From Olivibacter jilunii (GTDB lineage: Bacteria > Bacteroidota > Bacteroidia > Sphingobacteriales > Sphingobacteriaceae): 64,000 bases of DNA. The stretch's first letter is position 1. Every line of letters starts with the position of its first letter. The stretch lies in the NCBI RefSeq assembly GCF_900607235.1, contig NZ_LR027851.1, positions 124,001 through 188,000 on the forward strand, given 5' to 3'. Both the position numbers and the translations under genes were made by a program. This document shows positions 18,324 to 26,657 of the stretch, in pieces. The notes below the pieces were generated by a model. It saw only the letters and a list, made by a program, of their open reading frames with translations, had not been told where the DNA came from and made no database searches.

Positions 18324-18743
18324 GATTTAGATGGTCTGTTGGTATTTCATTGTGCGTTAGGCTTATCTCACCACAAACAACTGGGTTGATGCCGAAAAAA
18401 ATTCTCTGTCCTGAATCATCGTTCCCGTATTGACCCTACCACTTTGGTTGGCGAATATGTCATTGAGATTGAAGAGGTGCGAGAATGGAAGTGTGTAAAT
18501 AGGAGGTGGTATATGACGCGGAACCTTTAAAAGTATGAAATTGTAGCTTGTTTAGAGTAATGGGCTGTTTTGAAGGTTGAATCCTGAAAAGAACAGTCTT
18601 TGTAAATATACTTTACAGAAATAAATCTCCTTTATAAGAGACCCCGTTGTCATTTCATATTTTTTCAATACTTTTATGCCGTTGACCTTGAGTCGAGAGC
18701 CAAAAAACGTTTACGGAAATATTCATTAACCATTTAAATATAT
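18324..18743. other. Intergenic region with a coding-like minus-strand stretch
   Basis: About 420 bases without an intact gene. On the minus strand, roughly 18500 to 18370, an open stretch reads LFNLNDIFANQ then TMIQDREFFFGIN, which looks like real protein, faintly like the last strands of an outer-membrane barrel, but it has no start and other frames also look coding-like. It may be a gene remnant. Confidence 0.25.
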
Positions 18744-19202
18744 ATGTTAGTAATCAATAATTTTGAGGAGTATCAATCGCATGTGGGAGAGGAACTTGGT
18801 GTTTCCGATTGGCATAAAATAGATCAATCGCAAATTGACAAATTCGCCGATGCGACATTAGATCATCAATGGATACATGTAGATAAGGAGCGAGCCGAAA
18901 GTGAGGGGCCGTTCAAAAGTACCATTGCTCATGGTTATTTAACACTGTCATTAATTCCATATTTATGGAAGCAGATTGCGGATGTACGGAATATTAAAAT
19001 GGAAATAAATTATGGTATAGAAAACCTGAAGTTTGGACAGCCAGTCTTAGTAGATAATGAAGTTCAGTTAAAAGCAAAACTTGTTTCCGCTGTTAACTTG
19101 AGAGGTGTTACCAAAGTTGTTATTGAAGCCACGCTCGCTATTAAAGATCAACCCAAGCCAGCATATACGGGTAATGTAGTATTCTTATACCATTTTATAT
19201 AG
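18744..19202 (+). CDS. MaoC-family (R)-specific enoyl-CoA hydratase
   Basis: A 152-residue hot-dog-fold protein of the MaoC family. Seen: the hydratase-2 motif FADATLDHQWIHVD with its catalytic Asp and His, followed by STIAHGYLTLSLIP, and NYGIENLKFGQPV. Enzymes of this class add water to 2-enoyl-CoA to give (R)-3-hydroxyacyl-CoA, in fatty-acid breakdown or as a branch to polyhydroxyalkanoate or modified lipids. No other fatty-acid gene is adjacent, so the pathway is open. Stands alone on the plus strand. Confidence 0.88.
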   Translation: MLVINNFEEYQSHVGEELGVSDWHKIDQSQIDKFADATLDHQWIHVDKERAESEGPFKSTIAHGYLTLSLIPYLWKQIADVRNIKMEINYGIENLKFGQPVLVDNEVQLKAKLVSAVNLRGVTKVVIEATLAIKDQPKPAYTGNVVFLYHFI

Positions 19203-19319
19203 CCCCTTGTGGTTGAGAGGACAAATGAAGATCGGCCTTACTTTACCGGAGGTCCGTTGTATCTATTAGTTGGCAGAAATTGTTGGTTTTTTGTCTTTTC
19301 TGACATGAATAAGGAATGG

Positions 19320-19327
19320 TAGCTTTG
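19320..19327 (+). promoter_or_regulatory. -7 promoter element (TAGCTTTG) of gap
   Basis: Perfect TAnnTTTG 18 bases before the GAPDH ATG, giving a leader of only about 10 bases. Confidence 0.5.
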
Positions 19328-19344
19328 TTTAAAAAGATAAAGTT

Positions 19345-20343
19345 ATGATTAAAGTTGCAATTAATGGGTTCGGTCGTATCGGTCGTTTAGCACTCCGTGA
19401 AATGGTGAATAATGATAAATTGGAAGTTGTTGCTATTAATGATTTAGCAGATCCTTCCATGTTATCTTACTTGCTGAAATACGATTCCATACATGGAAGG
19501 TTTGAAAAAGATGTTGATTACACTACAGATGCCCTTGTTGTTGATGGAAAGAAAATCACGGTGTACACAGAGCGTGAGCCATCAAAGCTGCCATGGAGAG
19601 ATGATAATATTGATGTGGTATTGGAATGCACAGGAATTTTCGAATCCAAAGAGAGAGCAAAGGCGCACTTGGAGGCGGGGGCTAAAAAAGTGATTATTTC
19701 CGCACCATCTGATAAAGAAGTTAAGACAATCGTCTATAATGTAAATCACCAGCTGCTTAACGCCAGCGACAAACTAATCAGTTGTGCTTCTTGTACAACG
19801 AATTGTTTGGCACCGATGGCTAAAGTACTGAATGATAATTTTAGCATTATTGCCGGCCAAATGACAACCATTCATGCTTATACCAACTCACAACCCTTAA
19901 TGGATACTCCGGATCTAAAAGGAAATTATCGTAAATCGAGAGCAGCGGGGGACAGTATCATTCCCTATACCACGGGAGCGGCAAAAGCGATAGGCCTAGT
20001 GATTCCTGAATTAGAGGGAAAACTTGATGGTTCGTCCCAACGGGTTCCTGTCCATGCAGGATCCCTTGTTGAATTGTTTACCGTACTTGAGAAAGAAACG
20101 AGTGCAAAAGAAATCAATACAACGATGCGAGCCGCAGCTAATGAATCATACGGATATACAGAAGATTTCATTGTCTCGGCAGATACATTAGGCATACGTT
20201 ATGGTTCGCTTTTCGATGCTACCCAAACAAAGATTGTAACGGTTGGCGACAAACAGTTAGTAAAAACTGTTTCTTGGTATGATAATGAAATGTCTTTTGT
20301 ATCGCAAATGGTTCGCACGGTGGCCTATTTCGGTTCCTTATAG
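19345..20343 (+). CDS. gap: Glyceraldehyde-3-phosphate dehydrogenase, type I
   Basis: A 332-residue glycolytic enzyme that oxidises and phosphorylates glyceraldehyde 3-phosphate with NAD+. Seen: [13 protein letters not shown], the Asp in AINDLADP that favours NAD over NADP, the catalytic SCTTNC with Cys150, the [10 protein letters not shown] block, and WYDNEMSF near the end. The length is normal. It is not in an operon with phosphoglycerate kinase. Many Bacteroidota carry two gap genes; which one this is cannot be told from the window. Confidence 0.95.
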   Translation: MIKVAINGFGRIGRLALREMVNNDKLEVVAINDLADPSMLSYLLKYDSIHGRFEKDVDYTTDALVVDGKKITVYTEREPSKLPWRDDNIDVVLECTGIFESKERAKAHLEAGAKKVIISAPSDKEVKTIVYNVNHQLLNASDKLISCASCTTNCLAPMAKVLNDNFSIIAGQMTTIHAYTNSQPLMDTPDLKGNYRKSRAAGDSIIPYTTGAAKAIGLVIPELEGKLDGSSQRVPVHAGSLVELFTVLEKETSAKEINTTMRAAANESYGYTEDFIVSADTLGIRYGSLFDATQTKIVTVGDKQLVKTVSWYDNEMSFVSQMVRTVAYFGSL

Positions 20344-20394
20344 AACTTTTGTGTCTCAGCGGGGACTGACTGTAAATTGTCGTTCTCGCTGATA

Positions 20395-21384
20395 TTAAGC
20401 GATTGCGGTAGTAAAGTTTCTGCGATAGTCACTAGGAGTTGTTTTCAAGTGACGTAAGAACAAGCGGCGTAGTCCCTCGGTGCTTCCGATTCCGCACTCA
20501 CAGCAGATTTCGTCCAATGTCAATTGGGTTTCCTCTAATCGCCGGCGTGCCATTTCAAGTCGTATTTTTTCAATATATTTTGCCGGGGTAATTCCGGTTT
20601 CTCGTAAAAAGACACGCGCGAAGTTTCTAGGACTCATAGAAACTTTCTCAGCCAAGAACGCTACGCTCAGCTCATCCTCCAAATGATCGATAATCCAATC
20701 TTGGGCAACTTTAATAGGTTCGTAATCCACCGTTTGATGCATGAGAATACTGCTAAATTGTGATTGATTTCCAGGGCGTTTTAGGTATAGGACCAATATT
20801 TTTGCTACCATAACGGCTATATCACGACCGAAGTCTTCTTCTACCATTGCAAGTGATAAATCCATACCGGTGGAGATACCTGCAGATGTATATATATTCC
20901 CATCCTTGACATAAATGGCGTCTTTTTCTACTTTTATTTCCGGATAGAGCGACGCCATTTTATCGCAAACCTGCCAATGTGAAGTCACTCGTTTGCCATT
21001 CAATAGGCCAGCTTCCGCCAAAATGAAAGCACCGGCACAAATGGATCCTATACGGCGTATTTTACTAATATTTTCTTTGAGCCAACTAGCGATTTTCTCG
21101 ATTATGGAACTACAGGCATTGCCTTTTCCGGCAAATAAGATGGTATCTATTTCGTAATCGATCGAGTCAATCCCTCCCTCGCAAACAATGGGCAAACCCG
21201 CCGATGTATTGACTACGAAGGATGAATCCGCCGAAAGGACGTGGGTAACATAGGCTCTCTTTATTTCGGGTTTATGCCCCCTGACGTAGTCGGCAGCTTT
21301 CGTAAAAACTTCCAAAGGACCTGCTATGTCTAAAATAGAAGTCATTGGAGGAACTATAATAACGATATGTTTCGTATTATCCAC
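20395..21384 (-). CDS. GlxA-type regulator: DJ-1/PfpI domain plus AraC helix-turn-helix
   Basis: A 329-residue transcription factor of the GlxA/FtrA type. The N-terminal part (about 1-185) is a DJ-1/PfpI fold with IVPPMTSILDIAGPLEVF and a nucleophile-elbow-like GSICAGAFILAEAG; the C-terminal 100 residues are an AraC DNA-binding domain with PRNFARVFLRETG and DEICCECGIGSTEGLRRLF. I chose the GTG at 21384 because the longer TTG start at 21432 lies upstream of a promoter-like TACCTATTTTCG. Relatives respond to nitrogen or amine compounds; the target here is unknown. It is not obviously tied to the glycan locus, which runs the other way. Confidence 0.88.
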   Translation of the reverse strand: MDNTKHIVIIVPPMTSILDIAGPLEVFTKAADYVRGHKPEIKRAYVTHVLSADSSFVVNTSAGLPIVCEGGIDSIDYEIDTILFAGKGNACSSIIEKIASWLKENISKIRRIGSICAGAFILAEAGLLNGKRVTSHWQVCDKMASLYPEIKVEKDAIYVKDGNIYTSAGISTGMDLSLAMVEEDFGRDIAVMVAKILVLYLKRPGNQSQFSSILMHQTVDYEPIKVAQDWIIDHLEDELSVAFLAEKVSMSPRNFARVFLRETGITPAKYIEKIRLEMARRRLEETQLTLDEICCECGIGSTEGLRRLFLRHLKTTPSDYRRNFTTAIA

Positions 21385-21491
21385 GCTTATTTTTAAGGAG
21401 AACGAAAATAGGTAAAATGGCAGAAAATACAAAAATCATGTTTTTCTGCCATTACTAATTAATTAAAGTTTCCTTATAAACTAAGAATAGC

Positions 21492-21840
21492 CTAGCTCGC
21501 CTGACGTTTGAATATCCACGTTGCAACAGGCATTGCTATAGCAATAATAGCGATGCACCAAATAAACGCCAACCAGGTCGAATTTCCAGATGGTTACTAC
21601 CAGCCAAGCACGCATGGCGTTGATAACGTGTGTGAGTGATTGATTTTCAGCGAAAAATCGTAGTGCCTTAGGCATGGTGTCAGTAGGGACGAAGGCACTA
21701 GAGGCAAATGTCAGTGGGAAAATTACGACAAACCCTGTCCATTGTGCTGCTTCCAAACTTTTAACGAATAAGCCTAAGATGGCCGATAACCAGGATATAG
21801 CCAAAGTAAACAGCAAAGCAAGAACAATGACCAGTCCCCA
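21492..21840 (-). pseudogene. Remnant of an ABC-2 type (DrrB-like) drug-export permease
   Basis: The minus strand encodes the last third of a DrrB/ABC-2 permease: WLSAILGLFVKSLEAAQ, then PLTFASSAFVPTDTMP and the LTHVINAMRAW helix, as in intact daunorubicin-type exporters. The first two thirds are missing, with a stop just upstream of the conserved part. After AWLVVT the frame slips by one base: the other frame continues with SGNSTWLAFIWC and ends in ATWIFKRQAS at 21492, the normal family end. No ATPase gene is present. A decayed gene with two lesions. Confidence 0.8.
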
Positions 21841-21911
21841 TCAATAGGAGTGGTCATCCCTTAAGTAGATCAAAAGAATATTTTCCATCTTTTACCCACA
21901 ATTGTCTATTT

Positions 21912-21938
21912 TTTGCGGATCGACGCAACGTAGTTTTG
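21912..21938 (+). promoter_or_regulatory. Promoter of the first polysaccharide locus (TTTG, 15 bases, TAGTTTTG)
   Basis: TTTG at 21912-21915 and TAGTTTTG at 21931-21938, 19 bases start to start, 41 bases before the SusC ATG. Confidence 0.6.
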
Positions 21939-21978
21939 CAATACCACGGGGCGATCATTTAACCAAAATAAATCTTTT

Positions 21979-24900
21979 ATGCTACCAATTAAATCAAGTC
22001 TCAATCAGAAGGGTGCACGGACTTTGTCCAGGACGATTCTTTGTATCCTTTGCTTTCTCATTCCACTTGCATCAAGTGCACAGGACGACGGAGAACAACA
22101 AATACGAGGGAAGATCACCGACCCTGTAGGACAAGCTATTCCTGGAGTTTCGATTACGGTTAAGGGAATGTCTGCCAAAGGGACGTCTTCCGACTCTGAA
22201 GGTAATTTTCAATTAAGTGCTAACTCACAAGATGTGCTGGTAATAAGCGCTATCGGTTATATTACCCAAGAAGTAAAAATAGGTGAGCAACAGGTTCTCC
22301 ATATTCAACTTGCAACCGATAATACAACGTTGGACGAAGTAGTAGTAGTTGGGTATGGTACACAAAAAAGATCAAATATAACTGGAGCAATTGCGTCTAT
22401 TTCGGCTGAAGATATTGTTTCTGAGGGTTTTAGTAATGTTGGGCAAGCCATTCAAGGTAAAGTAGCCGGTGTACAAATAGAATCAGGGGGTGGCAATCCG
22501 GGATCGGGTGTGCGCGTACTGATTCGCGGAACAGGATCGTTGAACAATAATAACCCACTTTACATTGTCGATGGTGTACAGGTTGATAACATCAATAACA
22601 TAGCACCTAATGATATCGCATCCATGGACGTGTTAAAAGACGCCTCTGCAGCCGCTATATACGGGTCGCGTGCAGCTAATGGCGTCGTATTGGTAACAAC
22701 CAAGTCAGGTAAAAAAGGAGATCATATTATTGCGCTTAATGCTTATTATGGCTTTCAAAAATTGGCCAAGAAGTTAGACGTCCTCAATGCGCAGGAATGG
22801 GCATCAGTAAGCAATGCAGCACACGATAATGCTGGTTTAGCACGTCTTGAAGTTGCGGAAAACTATGCACAGTTAGCAGATGTAGATTGGCAAGATGAAA
22901 TCTTCCACAAGTCGCCAATGCAAAATTACAATATGAATGCTGCCGGTGGGGGTGAAAATTATAACTATAGTATTTCGGGAGATTACCTTGGTCAAGAAGG
23001 GATCGTTCGTACCACTGGGTACGAACGATATAATCTGCGAATTAAATCAGATCTTACCAAAGGCCGTGTAAAGATTGGGGAAACTATTATTCTCTCGGAC
23101 GAAAAATGGCGAAACATGTCAGGAGGTTGGGGAGGCCAGGGTGGCGGTCCAGTTGGTGCAGCTCTTAAAATGATTCCTGTTTTCGATATATACAATCCAG
23201 ATGCCGTTGGAGGTTTTGGCGGAGCTTATGGTCCCGTGGTCAACGTAGCTAACCCTCTTGCTCAACTGCATTTGGATAGGCCGGAATACTCAGTGGCTAA
23301 TGCTCTTATCAACGCCTATGCGGAGGTCAGTATTATTGACGGATTAAAATATAAATATAATGCAGGATATACCCGAACCTATGGGAAGGATTTCGCTTAT
23401 CAGCATCCCTATGAAGTAGGTACCTTATTTATTAATCGAATGGCTAACCTCTATGAAAGACGTACGGAAAAACAAGTTATCTTGCAAGAGCACACGTTAA
23501 CGTACGATAAACAGTGGAACAAACATAGTTTACAGGGAATGGCAGGTTATACCTATCAGAATACAAGATATCGGGAGCTGAGCGGGCGTAAAAGTGGTAT
23601 GCCCCGAGGAATTGAGGTGCTTGATGCCGGAACCACTAATACTGTTACAGGCAGTAATGCGCTCGAGAACACCTTAATTTCGTATTTTGGAAGATTAATA
23701 TATACCTTTGATGACAAATACACGCTGACCGCAATTATCCGCAGAGATGGTTCCTCTCGCTTTGGTGAAGCCTATAAGTACGGTAATTTTCCTTCTTTAG
23801 CGGCCGCTTGGAATGTATCGAATGAGTCGTTTTTCAAAGATGCCGTTCCGGCAATCAGTTCCTTCAAGATTCGGGCAGGTTATGGCAAGCTAGGTAACCA
23901 GGAAATCTCAGATTATCAGTTCCTGGCCAATATAAACCCTAATATCAACTATGTCATTGGAGCAGATCAACATTTGATGCCAGGTGCAACACAGGTGGCT
24001 TTTGCTACACCGGATATACGATGGGAAAGCTCGGAAACGTACAATGCGGGTATAGACTTAGGGCTCTTCAATAACAAGCTATCGGTGATCGCTGATTATT
24101 TTGTGAAAAATAGCAATGATATACTTTTGCAGGTTCCCATACCCTTATCTACCGGAGCCAGCGCCGCCAGTCCGTTTATCAACGCAGGGAGCATACGTAA
24201 CAAAGGTTTTGAAGCAGATCTTTCCTTTGCCGATGAAAAAGGTGATTTTTCTTATGGCATTAATGCCACTTTTTCAACAATCTCGAATGAAGTGTTGGCA
24301 CTCGGCACCGGGTCTCAACAGATTTTTGGGGGGCAGCCAACTCATCACGGCGCTTCTGCAACGGTAACGCAAGCGGGTTGGCCAGTTGGAGCTTTCTACT
24401 TGATTCATGCAGATGGTATATTTCAATCAGAACAGGAAGTACAGCAGCATAGCTTAAATGGTCAACTGATTCAACCGAATGCTAAACCGGGAGATATCCG
24501 TTTCAGGGACGTTAATAACGATGGTAAAATCGATCAAAATGATCGGCAATATGCGGGGAGCCCGAATCCTAAATTCAGCTACGGATTTGGGGGGAATTTG
24601 CGCTGGAAGAATATCGACCTCAACTTGTTCTTTCAGGGTACTTACGGCAACAAAATCTATAATGGTTTACGCCAAGATTTAGAAGGCATGAACTTAGAGT
24701 TTAATTACCTGAAAACTACGCTAAACGCATGGACTCCACAGAACACGAATACAAATATGCCTCGGGCAGTGATAAATGACCCGAATCTTAATAGCCAAAC
24801 TAGCGACCGTTTTTTAGAAAGCGGATCCTACCTGCGACTTCGTACAGTACAGCTCGGCTATACACTTCCATCTGCCACATTGGAGCATTTGAAGATAAAC

Positions 24901-25071
24901 AATTGTAGATTCTACGTGAGTTTGGATAATGTTTTCACGATCTCAAAATATAAAGGCTATAACCCGGATTTGGGAAGGACGGGGAGCGTTTTAAATCGAG
25001 GAGTTGATTTTGGGCATATTGCTTATCCATTGGCACAAACTGCCATGCTAGGCGTACAGGTTTCTTTTTAA
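21979..25071 (+). CDS. SusC/RagA-family TonB-linked outer-membrane glycan transporter
   Basis: A 1030-residue outer-membrane protein that imports oligosaccharides together with its SusD lid, powered by TonB. Seen: a signal peptide ending near PLASSAQ, a CarboxypepD_reg domain (about 40-115), the SusC box LDEVVVVGYGTQKR, a plug with NPLYIVDGVQVD and the highly conserved DVLKDASAAAIYGSRAANG, and a barrel ending in VQVSF. The SusD partner starts 17 bases after its stop. Substrate is not readable from the sequence. Confidence 0.95.
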   Translation: MLPIKSSLNQKGARTLSRTILCILCFLIPLASSAQDDGEQQIRGKITDPVGQAIPGVSITVKGMSAKGTSSDSEGNFQLSANSQDVLVISAIGYITQEVKIGEQQVLHIQLATDNTTLDEVVVVGYGTQKRSNITGAIASISAEDIVSEGFSNVGQAIQGKVAGVQIESGGGNPGSGVRVLIRGTGSLNNNNPLYIVDGVQVDNINNIAPNDIASMDVLKDASAAAIYGSRAANGVVLVTTKSGKKGDHIIALNAYYGFQKLAKKLDVLNAQEWASVSNAAHDNAGLARLEVAENYAQLADVDWQDEIFHKSPMQNYNMNAAGGGENYNYSISGDYLGQEGIVRTTGYERYNLRIKSDLTKGRVKIGETIILSDEKWRNMSGGWGGQGGGPVGAALKMIPVFDIYNPDAVGGFGGAYGPVVNVANPLAQLHLDRPEYSVANALINAYAEVSIIDGLKYKYNAGYTRTYGKDFAYQHPYEVGTLFINRMANLYERRTEKQVILQEHTLTYDKQWNKHSLQGMAGYTYQNTRYRELSGRKSGMPRGIEVLDAGTTNTVTGSNALENTLISYFGRLIYTFDDKYTLTAIIRRDGSSRFGEAYKYGNFPSLAAAWNVSNESFFKDAVPAISSFKIRAGYGKLGNQEISDYQFLANINPNINYVIGADQHLMPGATQVAFATPDIRWESSETYNAGIDLGLFNNKLSVIADYFVKNSNDILLQVPIPLSTGASAASPFINAGSIRNKGFEADLSFADEKGDFSYGINATFSTISNEVLALGTGSQQIFGGQPTHHGASATVTQAGWPVGAFYLIHADGIFQSEQEVQQHSLNGQLIQPNAKPGDIRFRDVNNDGKIDQNDRQYAGSPNPKFSYGFGGNLRWKNIDLNLFFQGTYGNKIYNGLRQDLEGMNLEFNYLKTTLNAWTPQNTNTNMPRAVINDPNLNSQTSDRFLESGSYLRLRTVQLGYTLPSATLEHLKINNCRFYVSLDNVFTISKYKGYNPDLGRTGSVLNRGVDFGHIAYPLAQTAMLGVQVSF

Positions 25072-25088
25072 AAGCTAAATCTAAGAAA

Positions 25089-26621
25089 ATGAATATTGAA
25101 TATATATCACAAGTAAAGCGTGTAATTACCGCTGTGTTGATCGTCAGTGTGATGATATTTGCAGTAGGCTGCACGGATAAACTGTCGTTGGAAAATCCAA
25201 ATACACAGACGGATGCTAATTTTTGGAAAAATGAAGAAGACGTATTAAGCGGCCTTGCCGCTACCTATAAAGTGCTAAAAGATATTAATCGCGGATATTT
25301 CGGAGTAAGAGGGGTGGAGCTGTCAAATGGGAGAGGCGACGATTTTTTTATCAGAAATGATGTGCAGTCTCTTTATCAGTTATCTACTTTTACTAATAAT
25401 CCTACTACTACAACCCCCAGAGATATTTATGACGGTTTCTTTAGGGGAATCTTTAGGGCAAATCAAGTGATCGAAAATACGCCTAATGCATCGATTGATG
25501 AAGCAAAAAAAGCAGAGCTAATAGCAGAAGCGAAGTTTCTCCGTGCTTTGAACTACTTTTATCTGATTATCAATTTTGGAGACGTACCGCTTATTTCTTC
25601 AGTACCGAAGGAGCGCGAACAATATTTTGCGCCCCCTGCCAATCAGACAGACCTTTGGAATTTTATAATTGCGGATCTTACAGAAGCGAAGAATACGTTG
25701 CCGCTCAACTATTCGGATGTTTACATTGGTAGAGCAACCAACGGAGCTGCCATTGCGCAGTTAGGGAAAGTTTATTTATATATGGAACGTTGGGAAGATG
25801 CAGCAAATGAGTTGGACATTATAACGAAAGCTCCTTATGATTATACCCTGCTGGATGATTACGAGCATAATTTTATGGCCGCCTATGATAACAACAAAGA
25901 ATCCCTGTTTGAGGTTCAAATGCAAAATGTGGGCGGACCGCAACCTTGGGCAGGAGAGAATGCTAATGAGTCGCAGGGCACCACGGTGGCACAGGAATTC
26001 GCACCGGCCGAAGTTGCCGGTTGGTTTGAAGCTTTTCCTACCAACAAGATATTCCAGGCTTTCCAACAGGAAAAAACAGTGGATGGTGATTTCGACGCAC
26101 GTATGTATGCGTCGTTGGTATGGGACTACCCAGGGGCCTTGTATTACAATCGTCCTTTTTCAACAATTAAGAAACAATTCGGCTTCAATGCCATGATTCG
26201 TAAATACCAAAATTGGAGAAATAATGATGAAGGAATTTTTATTTCCGAGAATAATGAAAAAGTCATTCGCTTTGCAGACGTTTTGTTAATGCGGGCTGAG
26301 GCTTTGGTGCAATTGGGGCGGATAGAAGAAGCATATCCGCTTATAGACAGAATAAGAACGCGTGCTAAACTCGCTCCGCTTGCGGCGGGGAAAAACCAGC
26401 AGGCTATGATGATAGAGATTATGCATCAGCGCATGCTCGAGTTTTTTAGAGAAGGATTGCGATTTTATGATTTAAGGCGTTGGGGTAAACTAGCGGATGA
26501 AATAGCGGCAAGTGATAAAGAGGGCCGACAGTTTTTAACGCTTCCACGCCATGAACTGTTTCCAATTCCACAAGATGAGTTGAATACAAATCCAAATATG
26601 GTTCAAAATCCCAATTGGTAA
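25089..26621 (+). CDS. SusD/RagB-family starch-binding-type lipoprotein
   Basis: A 510-residue surface lipoprotein that binds glycan over the SusC barrel. Seen: a signal with lipobox AVGC (Cys28), the N-terminal SusD-like part with NFWKNEEDVLSGLAA and AEAKFLRALNYFYL, and the C-terminal block GLRFYDLRRWGK with RHELFPIPQDELNTNP, the standard family end. It lies 17 bases after susC and 36 bases ahead of a glycosidase lipoprotein, in one operon. Confidence 0.95.
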   Translation: MNIEYISQVKRVITAVLIVSVMIFAVGCTDKLSLENPNTQTDANFWKNEEDVLSGLAATYKVLKDINRGYFGVRGVELSNGRGDDFFIRNDVQSLYQLSTFTNNPTTTTPRDIYDGFFRGIFRANQVIENTPNASIDEAKKAELIAEAKFLRALNYFYLIINFGDVPLISSVPKEREQYFAPPANQTDLWNFIIADLTEAKNTLPLNYSDVYIGRATNGAAIAQLGKVYLYMERWEDAANELDIITKAPYDYTLLDDYEHNFMAAYDNNKESLFEVQMQNVGGPQPWAGENANESQGTTVAQEFAPAEVAGWFEAFPTNKIFQAFQQEKTVDGDFDARMYASLVWDYPGALYYNRPFSTIKKQFGFNAMIRKYQNWRNNDEGIFISENNEKVIRFADVLLMRAEALVQLGRIEEAYPLIDRIRTRAKLAPLAAGKNQQAMMIEIMHQRMLEFFREGLRFYDLRRWGKLADEIAASDKEGRQFLTLPRHELFPIPQDELNTNPNMVQNPNW

Positions 26622-26657
26622 TGACCAAATGAATACGAAAATTTAAAAACGATTATA

